NCBI GenBank assembly: GCA_001687465.1
Contig: LVLI01000294.1
Location: 152,711-216,710, forward strand
DNA: 64,000 bases
Direction of reading: 5' to 3'
From: Halocafeteria seosinensis
Taxonomy: Eukaryota > Sar > Bigyra > Bicosoecida
Of the stretch, positions 55,001-64,000 are shown one piece after another. The notes beneath the pieces are model-generated. The model had not been told where the DNA came from. It saw only the letters and a program-made list of their open reading frames with translations, and made no database searches. The translations under genes were made by a program, and so were the position numbers. The first letter of the stretch is position 1. Each line of letters starts with the position of its first letter.

Positions 55001-58000
55001 ACTGTTGAATCTTGGGAGCTCCCATCCAGGTCTACGGTGACAAAAGGAGACGCGTACCCATTAGACTTGGCCGGAACTAAGTGTTTGGCACTTTCTAGAT
55101 AGACTGCCAATCTATTCCCACCGAAATCGAACGCTGCAGGCTCTGATTCGTTTTGTATCAGTTCGGATGCAGCTTTTGTCCCAGAGGCACTAGTACGCTT
55201 GTCAAGAACCGATGTGCTGTTAGCTTGCTGCTTCTTGAGGAAGTATCTGAGCACGAGATACCACTCTTCTGCTTGATCCGCGCTTTCTGCAGCAAAGTAA
55301 AAGCAGCGACTTTCGTCCATTTTTCCGCCCTTCTTGAACCAATGAGGGCAATCCAGTTGTAAAACATTGGCTACGGCAAACTCCCCTTCTTGAACCTTCT
55401 TGATCGAAGCACCTTGGAGAGGCACTATCTGAACAGGTCGTTCTCCTTTCTGCGAACCCCTTTCCTCTTTGAACATCGATAGTTTCTCAGAGTCCATTTC
55501 TACCCATCTCCACTTCCAAATTTTCTTCCCGAAAAAGCTTTTCGTCGTATCCACATTTTTCCGGACGTTTGCCCAACCCGCCTGAAACGTCGTTGTCGAA
55601 GAGCGCTGTACCATCTGGTCGAGCTTAGCCCGCGTAACCGCCTCTTTCTCTTTCATTAAAGATTCCTGAATAGACTTATCTAGATTCTTTCGCTGCTCCG
55701 CTAACACACGAAGGCGCACCGTGTCACTGACGAAAGAGTGGGTGAATTCGTATTGTGGCTCTATTGAAGATTCCGAGCCCACAGTGGGCTCAACGAGGGA
55801 TCGGATAATATATCCCTTGCTTTCAAGTTTCTGAAGCAATTGCGGTAACTGGGAACGGAGCGAGTCCATGGGGAAACTGTCATATAGCACGCTGAACTTA
55901 AAAACCTGCTGAAATAGCTGTGCTACATTTTGCGGAGTAGCGGCCGGATTTGGCGAACCTGGGGCCTGTCCACTTCCTTCTTGTGGAGTTTTGTCTCCAT
56001 CGCTTAGGCTCAGCCTCTCCTGCCCCGTTTTCCGCTTGTCTTGCATATTATGGTGAGCAATTATTGACCCTACTTTGAGTAACAGCTGCTCATGCGGCTC
56101 CAGACGATCAACTTGCATACCAAGATTCTTGTGGGTCATCCGACAAAAAGGTACCAGCGTGCGCAATCCATTGACAAGCTTTAAAATCCCACCCTTTCCA
56201 AAATCTGAGCCTTTGCTAAACAGATCATTCCTATCTTCTGTACTGGTACTACGCTTGGGCTGAGAGGCAGTGCGTCCCCGCTTCCTTATTTTCTCTTTAG
56301 CAAATAGAGGGAATGGGACGAGGTGGGTGCCCTTTTCCACAGTGACTCTATCCTCGTCTTCCGGGTCATCAGGTTCAACAATAACTCGCTGTTTGTTGAT
56401 AAGGTTGATTATAACTTCTTGTATCATCAGAGGGTTTCCCTGGGCCTTCCCTTCCACCAGATCGAGCAGCTGTCTAGAGAGAGCTCCATGCCATTGACAG
56501 CAAGATGCAACCAACACCTGGGAATCTCGTCGAGGGAGGCGGGATAGCCGAATAAAATTAACGAACGGGGCTTCCAGCATTGCACTATAGCTAGAAGGCG
56601 GTTCCGGGGTTATGGTGTCCAAGTATTGAGATATTGGGCGAGTCCCTAGGACTAGAGACAAAGGCAGGGACCCCGGTTGTCCCTTGGGAGCATCGCACGC
56701 GGCCGCCAGCTGCGAGACAGGAGTTTAGTGGCAACACAAAGTATGTCAAGATGGGTTGCGCAGATTTACTTACTTCTAAGGCAATATCCCACGACTCCGC
56801 GTGCATATATAAGGCATCGTCAATAATAATTACAGCCGGTTGGCTACTTACGATTGACCTTAGTAGTGCGAGAATGAGCGACTTCATGACTTGCTTCTTA
56901 ACTGCAGTGGTCAAATTTGATCCAACGGTAGTGGCGGGAATCTCAGTTCCCAGTAGTTCGTTTACAAAGGAAAACATCGAAGATAAGCGAGGGTCTGGGG
57001 CATATTCATGAAGAAGTTCGCGCGCAACCTCAGTCCTGGAGGAGTCTCCACGCTCATTGACCAGCTTGTCCAGATACTGGGAAAGGATGCTACCCCAGAC
57101 TGAATACCGTTCAGTCCTAGTAAAGGGACTTCCATTTGAGCAAAAAATGGAAGTCTTTCCGGTCATCATTTTCGTAAATTCTCGTAGTAAAAACGTTTTC
57201 CCGCAACCACTTGGGCCTTCAAGTACCACGCAGCTTCCTTGGTTGCTGCAGTACAGTTGCATTTTTGATAACAAAAGCGCTTGCTTCGCCGCATAATGCC
57301 GTGACTGGAGCATTGCCGCGTCTCTAGCTCTCACAAGAACAAAAGGCCACGGTTTCATTCCTTTGGCCAGCTCCGGATATTCCATGATATCTTGAAGCTC
57401 CGTGATAAAAATGGACACCCATCTCGTGTCCATATCCAATCGCGGCAAGAACATTTGGCTACCCTTGAACAAAAGCAAAAATTCCTTATCGTCAGCGCTC
57501 TTATCCAATAAACTCAGCGACTTCGCCATATCAGTAGCACTCTTCACTAGCGAATTAAGTGTAAGATCTTCGCCATTGACCTCCAATGCTTCTGGAAAGT
57601 CGCGCAAAGCGTCATACTTAATTTCTTTTGTCAAATAGTCACCGTCTTGGAGGCCATTGGGGATCTGAATAGTGAGAGATCCTACTTCTGGTATAGTTGT
57701 AAATGTGTATCGCGGTGGAGAGTTTAGAAGTAGAACTTCTGTAATGGTCTTCGCAAGGGGGGCTGGGGGAGTCCGAGGTATCATCGACAAATACAATGGC
57801 TCCGAAAAATTCATCAGATTAGCTCCTTCTGATTTCTTTAAGCGCGGTGTTTTAAAGGAAGGGCTGGCAGATTTCTTTTCCTCAGCTCTAGCCATCACTT
57901 CCCCTGGATCAGATCGAGGAGGGGGAGGGTCTACATAATGTAGGTGTAGATTCGAAAACTCATGGTATTTCTTAAGCTGTTCCAGGTAATTGGTGTGATA

Positions 58001-59572
58001 GGACGACATATTCGAATCGTTGTTTTCAGTATCGACGATTGGCTGGTAGATCTTTATAGGCATTGTCTTTCCTTTAACGTATATCGCATCCAGCTTCTTG
58101 AAGGACAAGCCATTCTGGCTGCCCTTCATTATTTCCTCATCGACAAGCACTCCACCACCCGTTTGGCATGCGCGTTGCATCAACCTGGCGGAGAGGTTAA
58201 CAGTGTCGCCAAGCACGCTGTACTCCTTCCGGGTAGTTGAGCCCGCAACGCCACAGAAAACAACACCAGTGGTTATACCAATCGAAGCAGTGAGTCCAAG
58301 TTCCCATAATCGGTCGCATATAGCTAAGCCACAAAGAACACCTCTTGTGGAGTCGTCCTCGTGAGAAAGAGGGGGCAGACCAAAAACTGCAATCAAAGTA
58401 GATCCCTTATCATCCATCAGAAACTTATTAACCGAGCCTTCATATTGGTATACAGAACGCTGAACAGCGACCAAAACTTGATGGGACCGTTGCATAGCGT
58501 CATCATATTGCGCTGCAGCAAGTAAATCATGCTCTTTCAGTCCTAAATTGACAAATAAAACACAAGCGTTTCGAAGATCACCACCCCAAGATTCCAAATC
58601 GGGACAGTCAGGGGAGATCCAAGGTAGAATAGCGCCTGGCAAATAACTTCGTAGAAGCCTTTCCAGTTCGGGGCCATGGGTATCCAGGTCATCCAAGCCC
58701 ATCTTTTTCATCATGTAAACCTTTCCCATTTTTGTTAATTTGTGTTTGATAGGCCCTGCAGCAAAGTGGATAGGTGCTCGTTCCTAAACCTCCAGGTTAG
58801 GTAGCAAACAGCCTGTCGGACGAATGGCTTACCTTCCTGATTGCTTTCTTCGGGAGAAATCCCAACGCCATCTCTTGTTAACCGGACGGCACCGGATTCC
58901 ATCACATTAAGAGGGTTAAAATACTTTTCGATCATTGACCACGCTTCAGCGGAAACTATAACCTCTCCTCCAGCTTCAGCGTGGTGCTCCGCTTCGAAAG
59001 CCTGGACTAAGGGTTCACCAACAGCAACATATTCCATTCTGTTAAGTACACCTCCTAAATGCAGTACGGACACGTTTCCAACGCCTATACCAACTTTCAC
59101 ACTAAGGGTAACTCCTTCTGCCAGGGCGGCTTTATGCAAGGACTCTTGAATAGCTAAAGCACACTGTGCAGCGCGTCGAGCTCGAAGTTCGAGTTCATCT
59201 ACATCTGGCCATAGAATGATCATAGCATCTCCAGCAAACTTGAAGATATCCCCACCTTCCGAGGCGATGAGCTTTACCATCTGGCTAAAGTACGAGTTGA
59301 GATGTTTAGCAAGGTATTCGGCGCCTTCTGGTCCATATTTTCCCATGGCTTCACTGAGCGCAGTGAAGCCACTCACATCGGCAAACATACATACTGTGCT
59401 ATAGCTGCAGAGCCCAAAGACAAGGCAGTGAGATTCTAGTGAGGTGCATCGGTTGTATGAGGAACAGCACTTACTTTTGCCGCGTTGGAGGGTTATCCGT
59501 CGTATCATGGTCAGCCAAATGATGGACGATAAGAGAGGGCAAATAGGAGGCTAAAATCTCCACGAATTTCAT
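52009..59572 (-). CDS. Soluble adenylyl cyclase fused to a cyclic-nucleotide phosphodiesterase (2,450 aa)
   Basis: Predicted bifunctional cAMP enzyme. Exons 59572-59475, 59404-58833, 58755-56774, 56709-52009; introns 70, 77 and 64 nt; phases join exactly. The N-terminus follows ADCY10: MKFVEILASYLPSLIVHH, cyclase domain 1 (about 35-195; metal Asp in CMFADVSGF and FKFAGDA), cyclase domain 2 (about 285-460; adenine Lys 334 in NKFLMDDKG, Asn 410 and Arg 414 in VNLSARLM), and a P-loop NTPase (GPSGCGKT at 736-743, Walker B VIIIDD near 864-869). Added domains: PH (about 1258-1376), C2 (about 1416-1610), a linker rich in RRxS sites (1808-1875), GYF-like (about 1970-2012) and a class I phosphodiesterase (about 2048-2400; YHNFWH, CHDLEHPGLGN, LLHAADINN). 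A Ser replaces the purine-binding Gln of that domain (residue 2355). The nearest alternative would be two adjacent genes, but exon 4 is one open frame of 4,701 nt spanning NTPase to phosphodiesterase. Confidence 0.93.
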
Positions 59573-60346
59573 CGTTCAATCAAGAAAGAGAAATAGGCCT
59601 TTTACTCAGCGCGCCCCTCCTTGTCCAAGGAAACAAGGGGAGCAAAGGAATCTCTTTGTGCTCTCTTACACTTCCAAGAATGTGAGGAAAGACTTAACAG
59701 ATCGGCACCAATAACACAGATACAAAATTACGGCTGAGGAGAGCAAAGAGATGGATAATCAGCTAGAATTCACCCGTACCCGCGGTACTGCCCAGGCTCC
59801 AGCTCGCCCCAAGTCTTATTCTCTGTGAGGTACCCATTCCACTGCCAGTTTGGCGTCTAAAGTACATCAACGCAGTGGAGTCTCTAGCTGGTGTACCTCC
59901 ACACATTAAGCAGCCCGCACAACAACACTTGTCGACTCAGACAATGCGAGTGTGATTCCCTTTGCGACAGTTGTAGCCGGCAGGGTCCGGAACGGAAGCC
60001 AACCGCGCGGTCCCCGGCTGGAAGTATGCAACCCCAATTAAGCGTCAGCACCGATCTGGGGAGCACTTTTCTTAGAAAAACATAGAGCAATATCGCATCA
60101 CCACAAAAACGAAGATCAGAAAGGTGCTATTTGGCATCGCATGGCTTTTAGTCTCGATGGCGCCAAAATGGTGGCGGGGTTGGNGATTGATGACAGCAGG
60201 GAACTGACTGGTAGGAATACTCGTAGCGTCGTGTTATTATAAAAAAGTGCACAAGTTGCCGCTATACAGACATGGAGAAAAAGAACAATTATCGCCCTTC
60301 CAGTGGTTCTCAACGTGGAGCGAGAGGGCACCACGTCTACGGCACA
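59573..60346. promoter_or_regulatory. Intergenic region upstream of the cyclase-phosphodiesterase gene
   Basis: A 774-nt interval between two minus-strand genes. It should hold the promoter of the cyclase gene and the 3' UTR of Beclin-1. It contains one undetermined base (n at 60184). Short open frames around 59884-60090 on both strands have no recognisable content, and no repeat or RNA gene stands out. Confidence 0.4.
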
Positions 60347-61951
60347 TTATTGAAAAACCCGTTCCCCAACGGAGTTCATAGAAACTACAAGTAAGAATTT
60401 GAGATCTGACAACAAGTAATTCATCGCTTGCGTCCATAACACTTTATCTGTAGACCGAATAGTTACACCGCCGATTCTGTCATCCTCAATCGGGTAGGGG
60501 ATGTTTAAGTCCGAGTACTTCGGCAGCCGATGCTCTACCAGCGACTGGACACAATGAAGCAATTTCACTAGAGCTTTGTCTAAACGCTTCCTTTTCGAGT
60601 TATTTTCGCAGTATCTGCAAGAAATGAAAGGATAAACGAATGGCTGTCAAATAAAGAGAATTTGTAATAATGAACGTACAAAGGATCGGCGTTTTGCTCA
60701 TCGCCATGACGAGCTACTGTGGAGAAACTACCCATCGGAATAACGATGTACGGTTCCAACCGATACTCCAGTCTGTTAGCCACAACCAATAACATTAAAG
60801 CGGCATGGCCCAGAGCGGCATTTACTTCTCTCCAGTCTAACTCATGACTGGGTAAGAGTCCTATACGCAAGTTATTGATGGTAGCCATGCTTCCGTAATG
60901 CCAAATGAAGAACGCATCGTTTGTGGCGTCTAGTTGTTGCAATTTAAGAAGCTGCAAAGATAGAGGCTTAATTGCTTTATCTAACAACAAAGTGGAGACG
61001 GTAACACTCCTCCATTAACTTACCCATCTGCTGAGTACTCTTGTTCGAATGCGATAACTCGAGTGCTGATCCGCAAGTTTCGACCTGTAGCTGGCCAGGG
61101 TTCTACTCAACTCCCACACTCTGTATTGAAACATAGGAGTAAACCATTAGTAAAAAAAGACGTATATGACGTATGTCAATGTCTCCACGTACTGGTCGTA
61201 TTTACGTTTAAGTTCATACTCCCGCTGTGCCTCTTTCTTCTTTTCTTCTAATAATTTTTGCTTCCGCTCTTTCAGCTCCTTAATCTCTTGCTCCAGTCGT
61301 CTTTCTTCATCAGTAAGCGCTTGCTGAGCCACAAATCAAGGCAATAAAATTGAACTCGGTATAGGAACGACACGGCTTTACGGAAGAAGCACCCACCAAT
61401 GAGTTTTCTGGCGAACTTGTATAAATATCTTCGAACGAGTATTCTAAGCTATCTTCAAAGCTACCTCCAGAAGTGGCGGCTTGATACATGTCGAGCAATT
61501 TATCCGTCATCATAAGGGAGTGTTGCTCACTGTAATCAAACTCTAATTCCGAAAGAGTCTGCTCAAACGTCGAATCAGTCTCACATGCCACTTTGTTTCG
61601 AAAGGATTCCCAGGAGGAGTCTGGCTTGGTGTATTCCCAGGTCACCAGGTATTGAGCCCGAAAATCTAGGCCCGACGCAAAGCCTCTTGTTGCATACTCT
61701 AGCTCGGCATCATCTATCCATGCCGCCCTCATTGGCCGATGATACAGCCGGTTCTGTGTACTCTCTCCGTCTGTGTTTTGCTGGGTTGGTCGACTATGAT
61801 CCGTAGGAGGCTGCGGCGGACGAACTCCCTCGGAGTGTCGTGGAGACGAGTGTGCTGTTTCACTTCGTGTGGTTGCATTCGTCTCAGCTTGAAGGTCCTG
61901 GGAGACTTGGGAGGCATTTGTGCCTAATTTCTGTTGTGGAGTGCTGTTCAT
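60347..61951 (-). CDS. ATG6: Autophagy protein Beclin-1/ATG6 (VPS30)
   Basis: Subunit of class III PI3-kinase complexes that start autophagosomes. The N-terminal exon runs from 61951 to about 61397 or 61382, then one from 61323 to near 61195, one ending at 61024, one ending at 60680, and the last 60615-60347. Clear family parts: coiled coil EERRLEQEIKELKERKQKLL, then the beta-alpha autophagy domain FFIWHYGSMATINNLRIG, LDWREVNAALGHAALMLLVV, DPLYCENNSKRKRLDKALVK (joined across a 64-nt intron), and the C-terminal STDKVLWTQAMNYLLSDLKF. The N-terminus is Ser/Thr-rich with no obvious BH3 motif. The middle splice sites (60950-61200) are not resolved: several donor and acceptor pairs fit, one of them giving a 43-nt intron. 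Identity is firm, the exact coiled-coil sequence is not. Confidence 0.88.
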
Positions 61952-62282
61952 TGCGTGTCTACGGAGGACAATGTATCCATACTAGCAGCCTATTAAAGGG
62001 CCATACACCACTGATTAGTTTCAGTGGAAATAAGGACACTGTAGGGATATCACTATGCAACAAACATAGACACTATATTGACACAAGGGTCCACTTCGTC
62101 AACTTGTCGGGCAGCCCCATCTTCAATGTTTAACAAGGCAAGGCTCTCTGATAGTATTTATTAGAGTCTCTCAGGACTGTATCGTCCCATTTTACGAATG
62201 TAATTACTCTGTTGTATATTGACCTTTTTCATTCATTTCTGTATAAGGTATAAAAAGTGGAACCCAAACATTTACTAGCAAA
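61952..62282. promoter_or_regulatory. Divergent promoter region, ATG6 and the mitochondrial ribosomal protein gene
   Basis: A 331-nt interval between oppositely transcribed genes. On the plus side a TATA-like tataaaaag lies at 62249-62257, 34 nt before the ATG at 62283. That spacing suggests a very short 5' UTR. Nothing else is recognisable. Confidence 0.45.
62249..62257 (+). promoter_or_regulatory. TATA-like element
   Basis: The sequence tataaaaag precedes the start codon of the L51/S25-type gene by 26 nt (end of box to ATG). It is the best TATA match I saw next to a start codon in this window. A functional box here would imply a leader of only a few bases, so it may instead be chance in AT-rich DNA. 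Confidence 0.35.
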
Positions 62283-62821
62283 ATGCCACTGCCGAGACAC
62301 ATTAGAAAGCCGGCGAACAGACGCAGCACCATCCCAAGGTAAGTAAGCACCACTCGTGCGGCGCACATGTACGATGGACCTTAGTTTTGTCAACATTTCT
62401 CCGTGTCAATTTTACCTCTTTCAGGCCTCACCAAGGCAGGCCTGAATTCCCTGCAAAAGTATTGCATGCCAAACCAGGCACGAAGGAAGTCGAGTTATAC
62501 ACAGCCTACAAGGGCCCCGGACAAGGAGCTTTAAGGTATGAGTACAGTGGCTCTGTTTGCGTCAGAAGCCGAACGCTAATGAGGTATTAGTTGGCTTCGT
62601 TCCTACGCAGGACATGGATCAGGACCTACCTCCCGTCCCTACGCTATCATAACCAGGAAATAATATGGAGGCATAAAGGAAAGCAGGAAGGCGATGCCAC
62701 TATTCGAATTGTTTCAGACTCAGGGGAGAAAACACTTAATGTGACACAGGAGAAGATGTCGCACGGTCAAATTTTTGAAGCATTAGTGCAGAGCTCACCC
62801 ACCGATCAGGCAGAGAGGTAA
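62283..62821 (+). CDS. Mitochondrial ribosomal protein of the L51/S25/CI-B8 fold (mL43/mS25-like)
   Basis: Exons 62283-62338, 62425-62535, 62611-62821; introns 86 and 75 nt; 125 aa. The basic first exon (MPLPRHIRKPANRRSTIPR) may be a presequence. The joined core reads YKGPGQGALRTWIRTYLPSL, then RYHNQEIIWRHKGKQEGDAT and IRIVSDSGEKTLNV. This follows the family pattern of ...F....LP.....NP.I.......P.....Y.NG....I.V... It shares the thioredoxin-like fold with the NDUFA2-like protein at 43.3 kb. The final codon AGG-TAA could also be read as a donor, but protein length supports a stop here. Confidence 0.7.
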
Positions 62822-63362
62822 AACGCGCAGATATAGTGAGTCGGTGCGTGACTACCACTGGGAGAGTCTTAACGAGAGACCAGAGTGAGTGATCTACAAA
62901 TTCTTGAGCATTTTCCCATTCTACCGACAGTTCTGTGCGGTCCGATGCCGACGGACCGATGGCAGCCTGCACCCAGGGATGCTTGCGCAACTTGCTGTAG
63001 TGTGTCAATATACATTATAACCATCCGTGGTGAAAGATTTTATATTAAATTGGTACCCGTTTGGTGGCCTTTATCAGCTTTTCCGGTATGTAGATCTCAA
63101 TCATTTGAATAGTATGCTTCACAGCCGGGCAAAGGTGTCGTGGGGGCTAATTCTGGTGCTAACGCCGCGACGCCGACATCGAACGGTCTGTGAGTTCAAC
63201 TCGATTATCCGAACAATCGCGAATCAAAAATGTACTCTGTTGCACCATATGTATTTTGGGTGTGAGTTCAAGATAAACGCGACACGGTATGAAGTGGTCG
63301 AGAAAAAACCAGAAAAGTATTGGGCGTATGTGGGCGTATGCAGCCGATGAATCCCGGAAGAG

Positions 63363-64000
63363 GAGCGCGCTCAAGTGTTCGCTGTAGATCTGTGGAACAA
63401 AGACTTCATTGTGCGCCTGTACGAGCATTTCGGATGCAACGACACGGCCGAGGCGTATCGGGTAGGTCACGTCCACATTCTCCATCCTACCTCAGGTATC
63501 TAATTCGTGGCGCAATCCGAATGTGCAGAACTTGGAAGGATCAGTGCTGGATAGGTTCTGTTCTAACTTTTCTACTGATAGGTCAACTGAAGATGGTTAT
63601 TGCAAAGACTTCTCCCACAGAATCACGCCAGTCAATTATCCTGCATTTCACGCTGTCGGAAAGATGGCACACTTGGGTGTGTATCCCGAGTTAATATACG
63701 TTGATTGTGATCTGGAATATTCTCGGTTAAAGAATCTACTGGTGCTAATTATGGACAAGGTTTGGAACCGCAACCGTTGCCACATTGTAGGTGGTGGCTG
63801 GGGTGTGTCCAAGGTTAGTCAATTTGTTTGGCTACAACCTCCATATGAGTTGAAACAAATTCGTTGGCACGCAGGGTGTGCGCAAGGCGGCGACAGAAAT
63901 AGCCACAGAGTGGGGGATGAGGCTGCACGTGGAGCAAGGGCAGTGTTGGACATTTTCAGGGGTATACATAAAAACAACCAAAAATAATTCTGATGATATC
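63363..64000 (+). CDS. SAM-dependent methyltransferase (class I, cephalosporin-hydroxylase-like or Methyltransf_24), partial at the window end
   Basis: Partial gene; the 5' exons are unresolved and the 3' end lies beyond base 64000. Firm exons are 63496-63813 and 63875 onward, joined by a 61-nt intron (GGGWGVSK then GVRKAATEIA). Upstream, RAQVFAVDLWNKDFIVRLYE at about 63366-63425 is in a compatible frame. The family pattern VFAVDLW ... PAFHAVGKM ... PELIYVDCDLEYSRLKNLL ... IVGGGWG is typical of Rossmann-fold methyltransferases that act on small molecules or sugars, with AVD and YVD as the SAM- and metal-associated acidic strands. Joining 63461 to 63496 would require a 34-nt intron, shorter than any other here, so that junction may be wrong. 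The interval 62822-63362 may hold further 5' exons, but I cannot place them. Confidence 0.6.

Noticed and set aside
52009-56709. Separate phosphodiesterase gene starting inside exon 4
   Set aside because: The frame is open from the NTPase through PH and C2 to the phosphodiesterase without stop, splice or intergenic composition change. Retained only as a test in the findings.
1-64000. tRNA or rRNA genes, CRISPR arrays, transposons, plasmid or phage genes
   Set aside because: I looked for tRNA T-arm patterns, regularly spaced repeats, terminal inverted repeats, transposase and reverse-transcriptase motifs and saw none that could be supported.

Overview
The window is nuclear DNA of a unicellular eukaryote. 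Genes are split by short introns, mostly 55-85 nt, with GTAAGT or GTACGT donors and YAG acceptors. Products include cytosolic (RPL14, eEF2) and mitochondrial ribosome components, a proteasome core subunit, respiratory-chain proteins and autophagy and ubiquitin machinery. I cannot fix the lineage from the sequence alone; a protist or alga is likely. I see no bacterial operon, tRNA, rRNA, transposon or CRISPR array. I joined exons by hand, requiring splice sites, reading phase and family similarity to agree; nearly every joined CDS is an exact multiple of three. || Layout. 1-9.4 kb: TPR/J-domain protein (3' end cut off), USP5-type deubiquitinase and an unknown protein with a duplicated RRGS-containing domain, all on minus, then a CDK8-like kinase on plus. 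9.4-15.8 kb: RPL14 (minus) and eEF2 (plus) diverge from one 0.7 kb region, followed by a TMEM135-like membrane protein (minus). 16-21.3 kb: three ribosome-assembly genes, TSR3, RRP9 and NOG2. 21.9-28.3 kb: a coiled-coil protein, UBXN7-like p97 adaptor, small mitochondrial-type membrane protein and proteasome beta-1. 28.7-37.4 kb: SPRY protein, ASCH-domain protein and an ankyrin protein built from one-repeat exons. 37.8-43.8 kb: an unidentified small gene candidate, a secretory tandem SET-type protein, UNC50 and an NDUFA2-like complex I subunit. 44.3-51.8 kb: mitochondrial ribosomal protein, GTP cyclohydrolase II/URC1-type enzyme, C2HC-finger CAP-Gly protein and an unknown membrane protein. 52.0-59.6 kb: a giant signalling gene. 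60.3-64 kb: Beclin-1/ATG6, a mitochondrial L51/S25-type ribosomal protein and a methyltransferase running off the end. || The most notable item is the 52.0-59.6 kb gene, predicted at 2,450 aa. It starts as a mammalian-type soluble adenylyl cyclase (two class III cyclase domains plus a P-loop NTPase). It continues through PH, C2 and GYF-like domains and ends in a cyclic-nucleotide phosphodiesterase domain, so synthesis and destruction of cAMP would be on one chain. The linker before the phosphodiesterase carries four RRxS protein-kinase-A consensus sites, one being the classical Kemptide sequence. The usually invariant purine-binding glutamine of the phosphodiesterase appears to be serine. Convergent genes almost abut (1, 9, 17 and 19 nt between stop codons), so the genome is compact and 3' UTRs must overlap.
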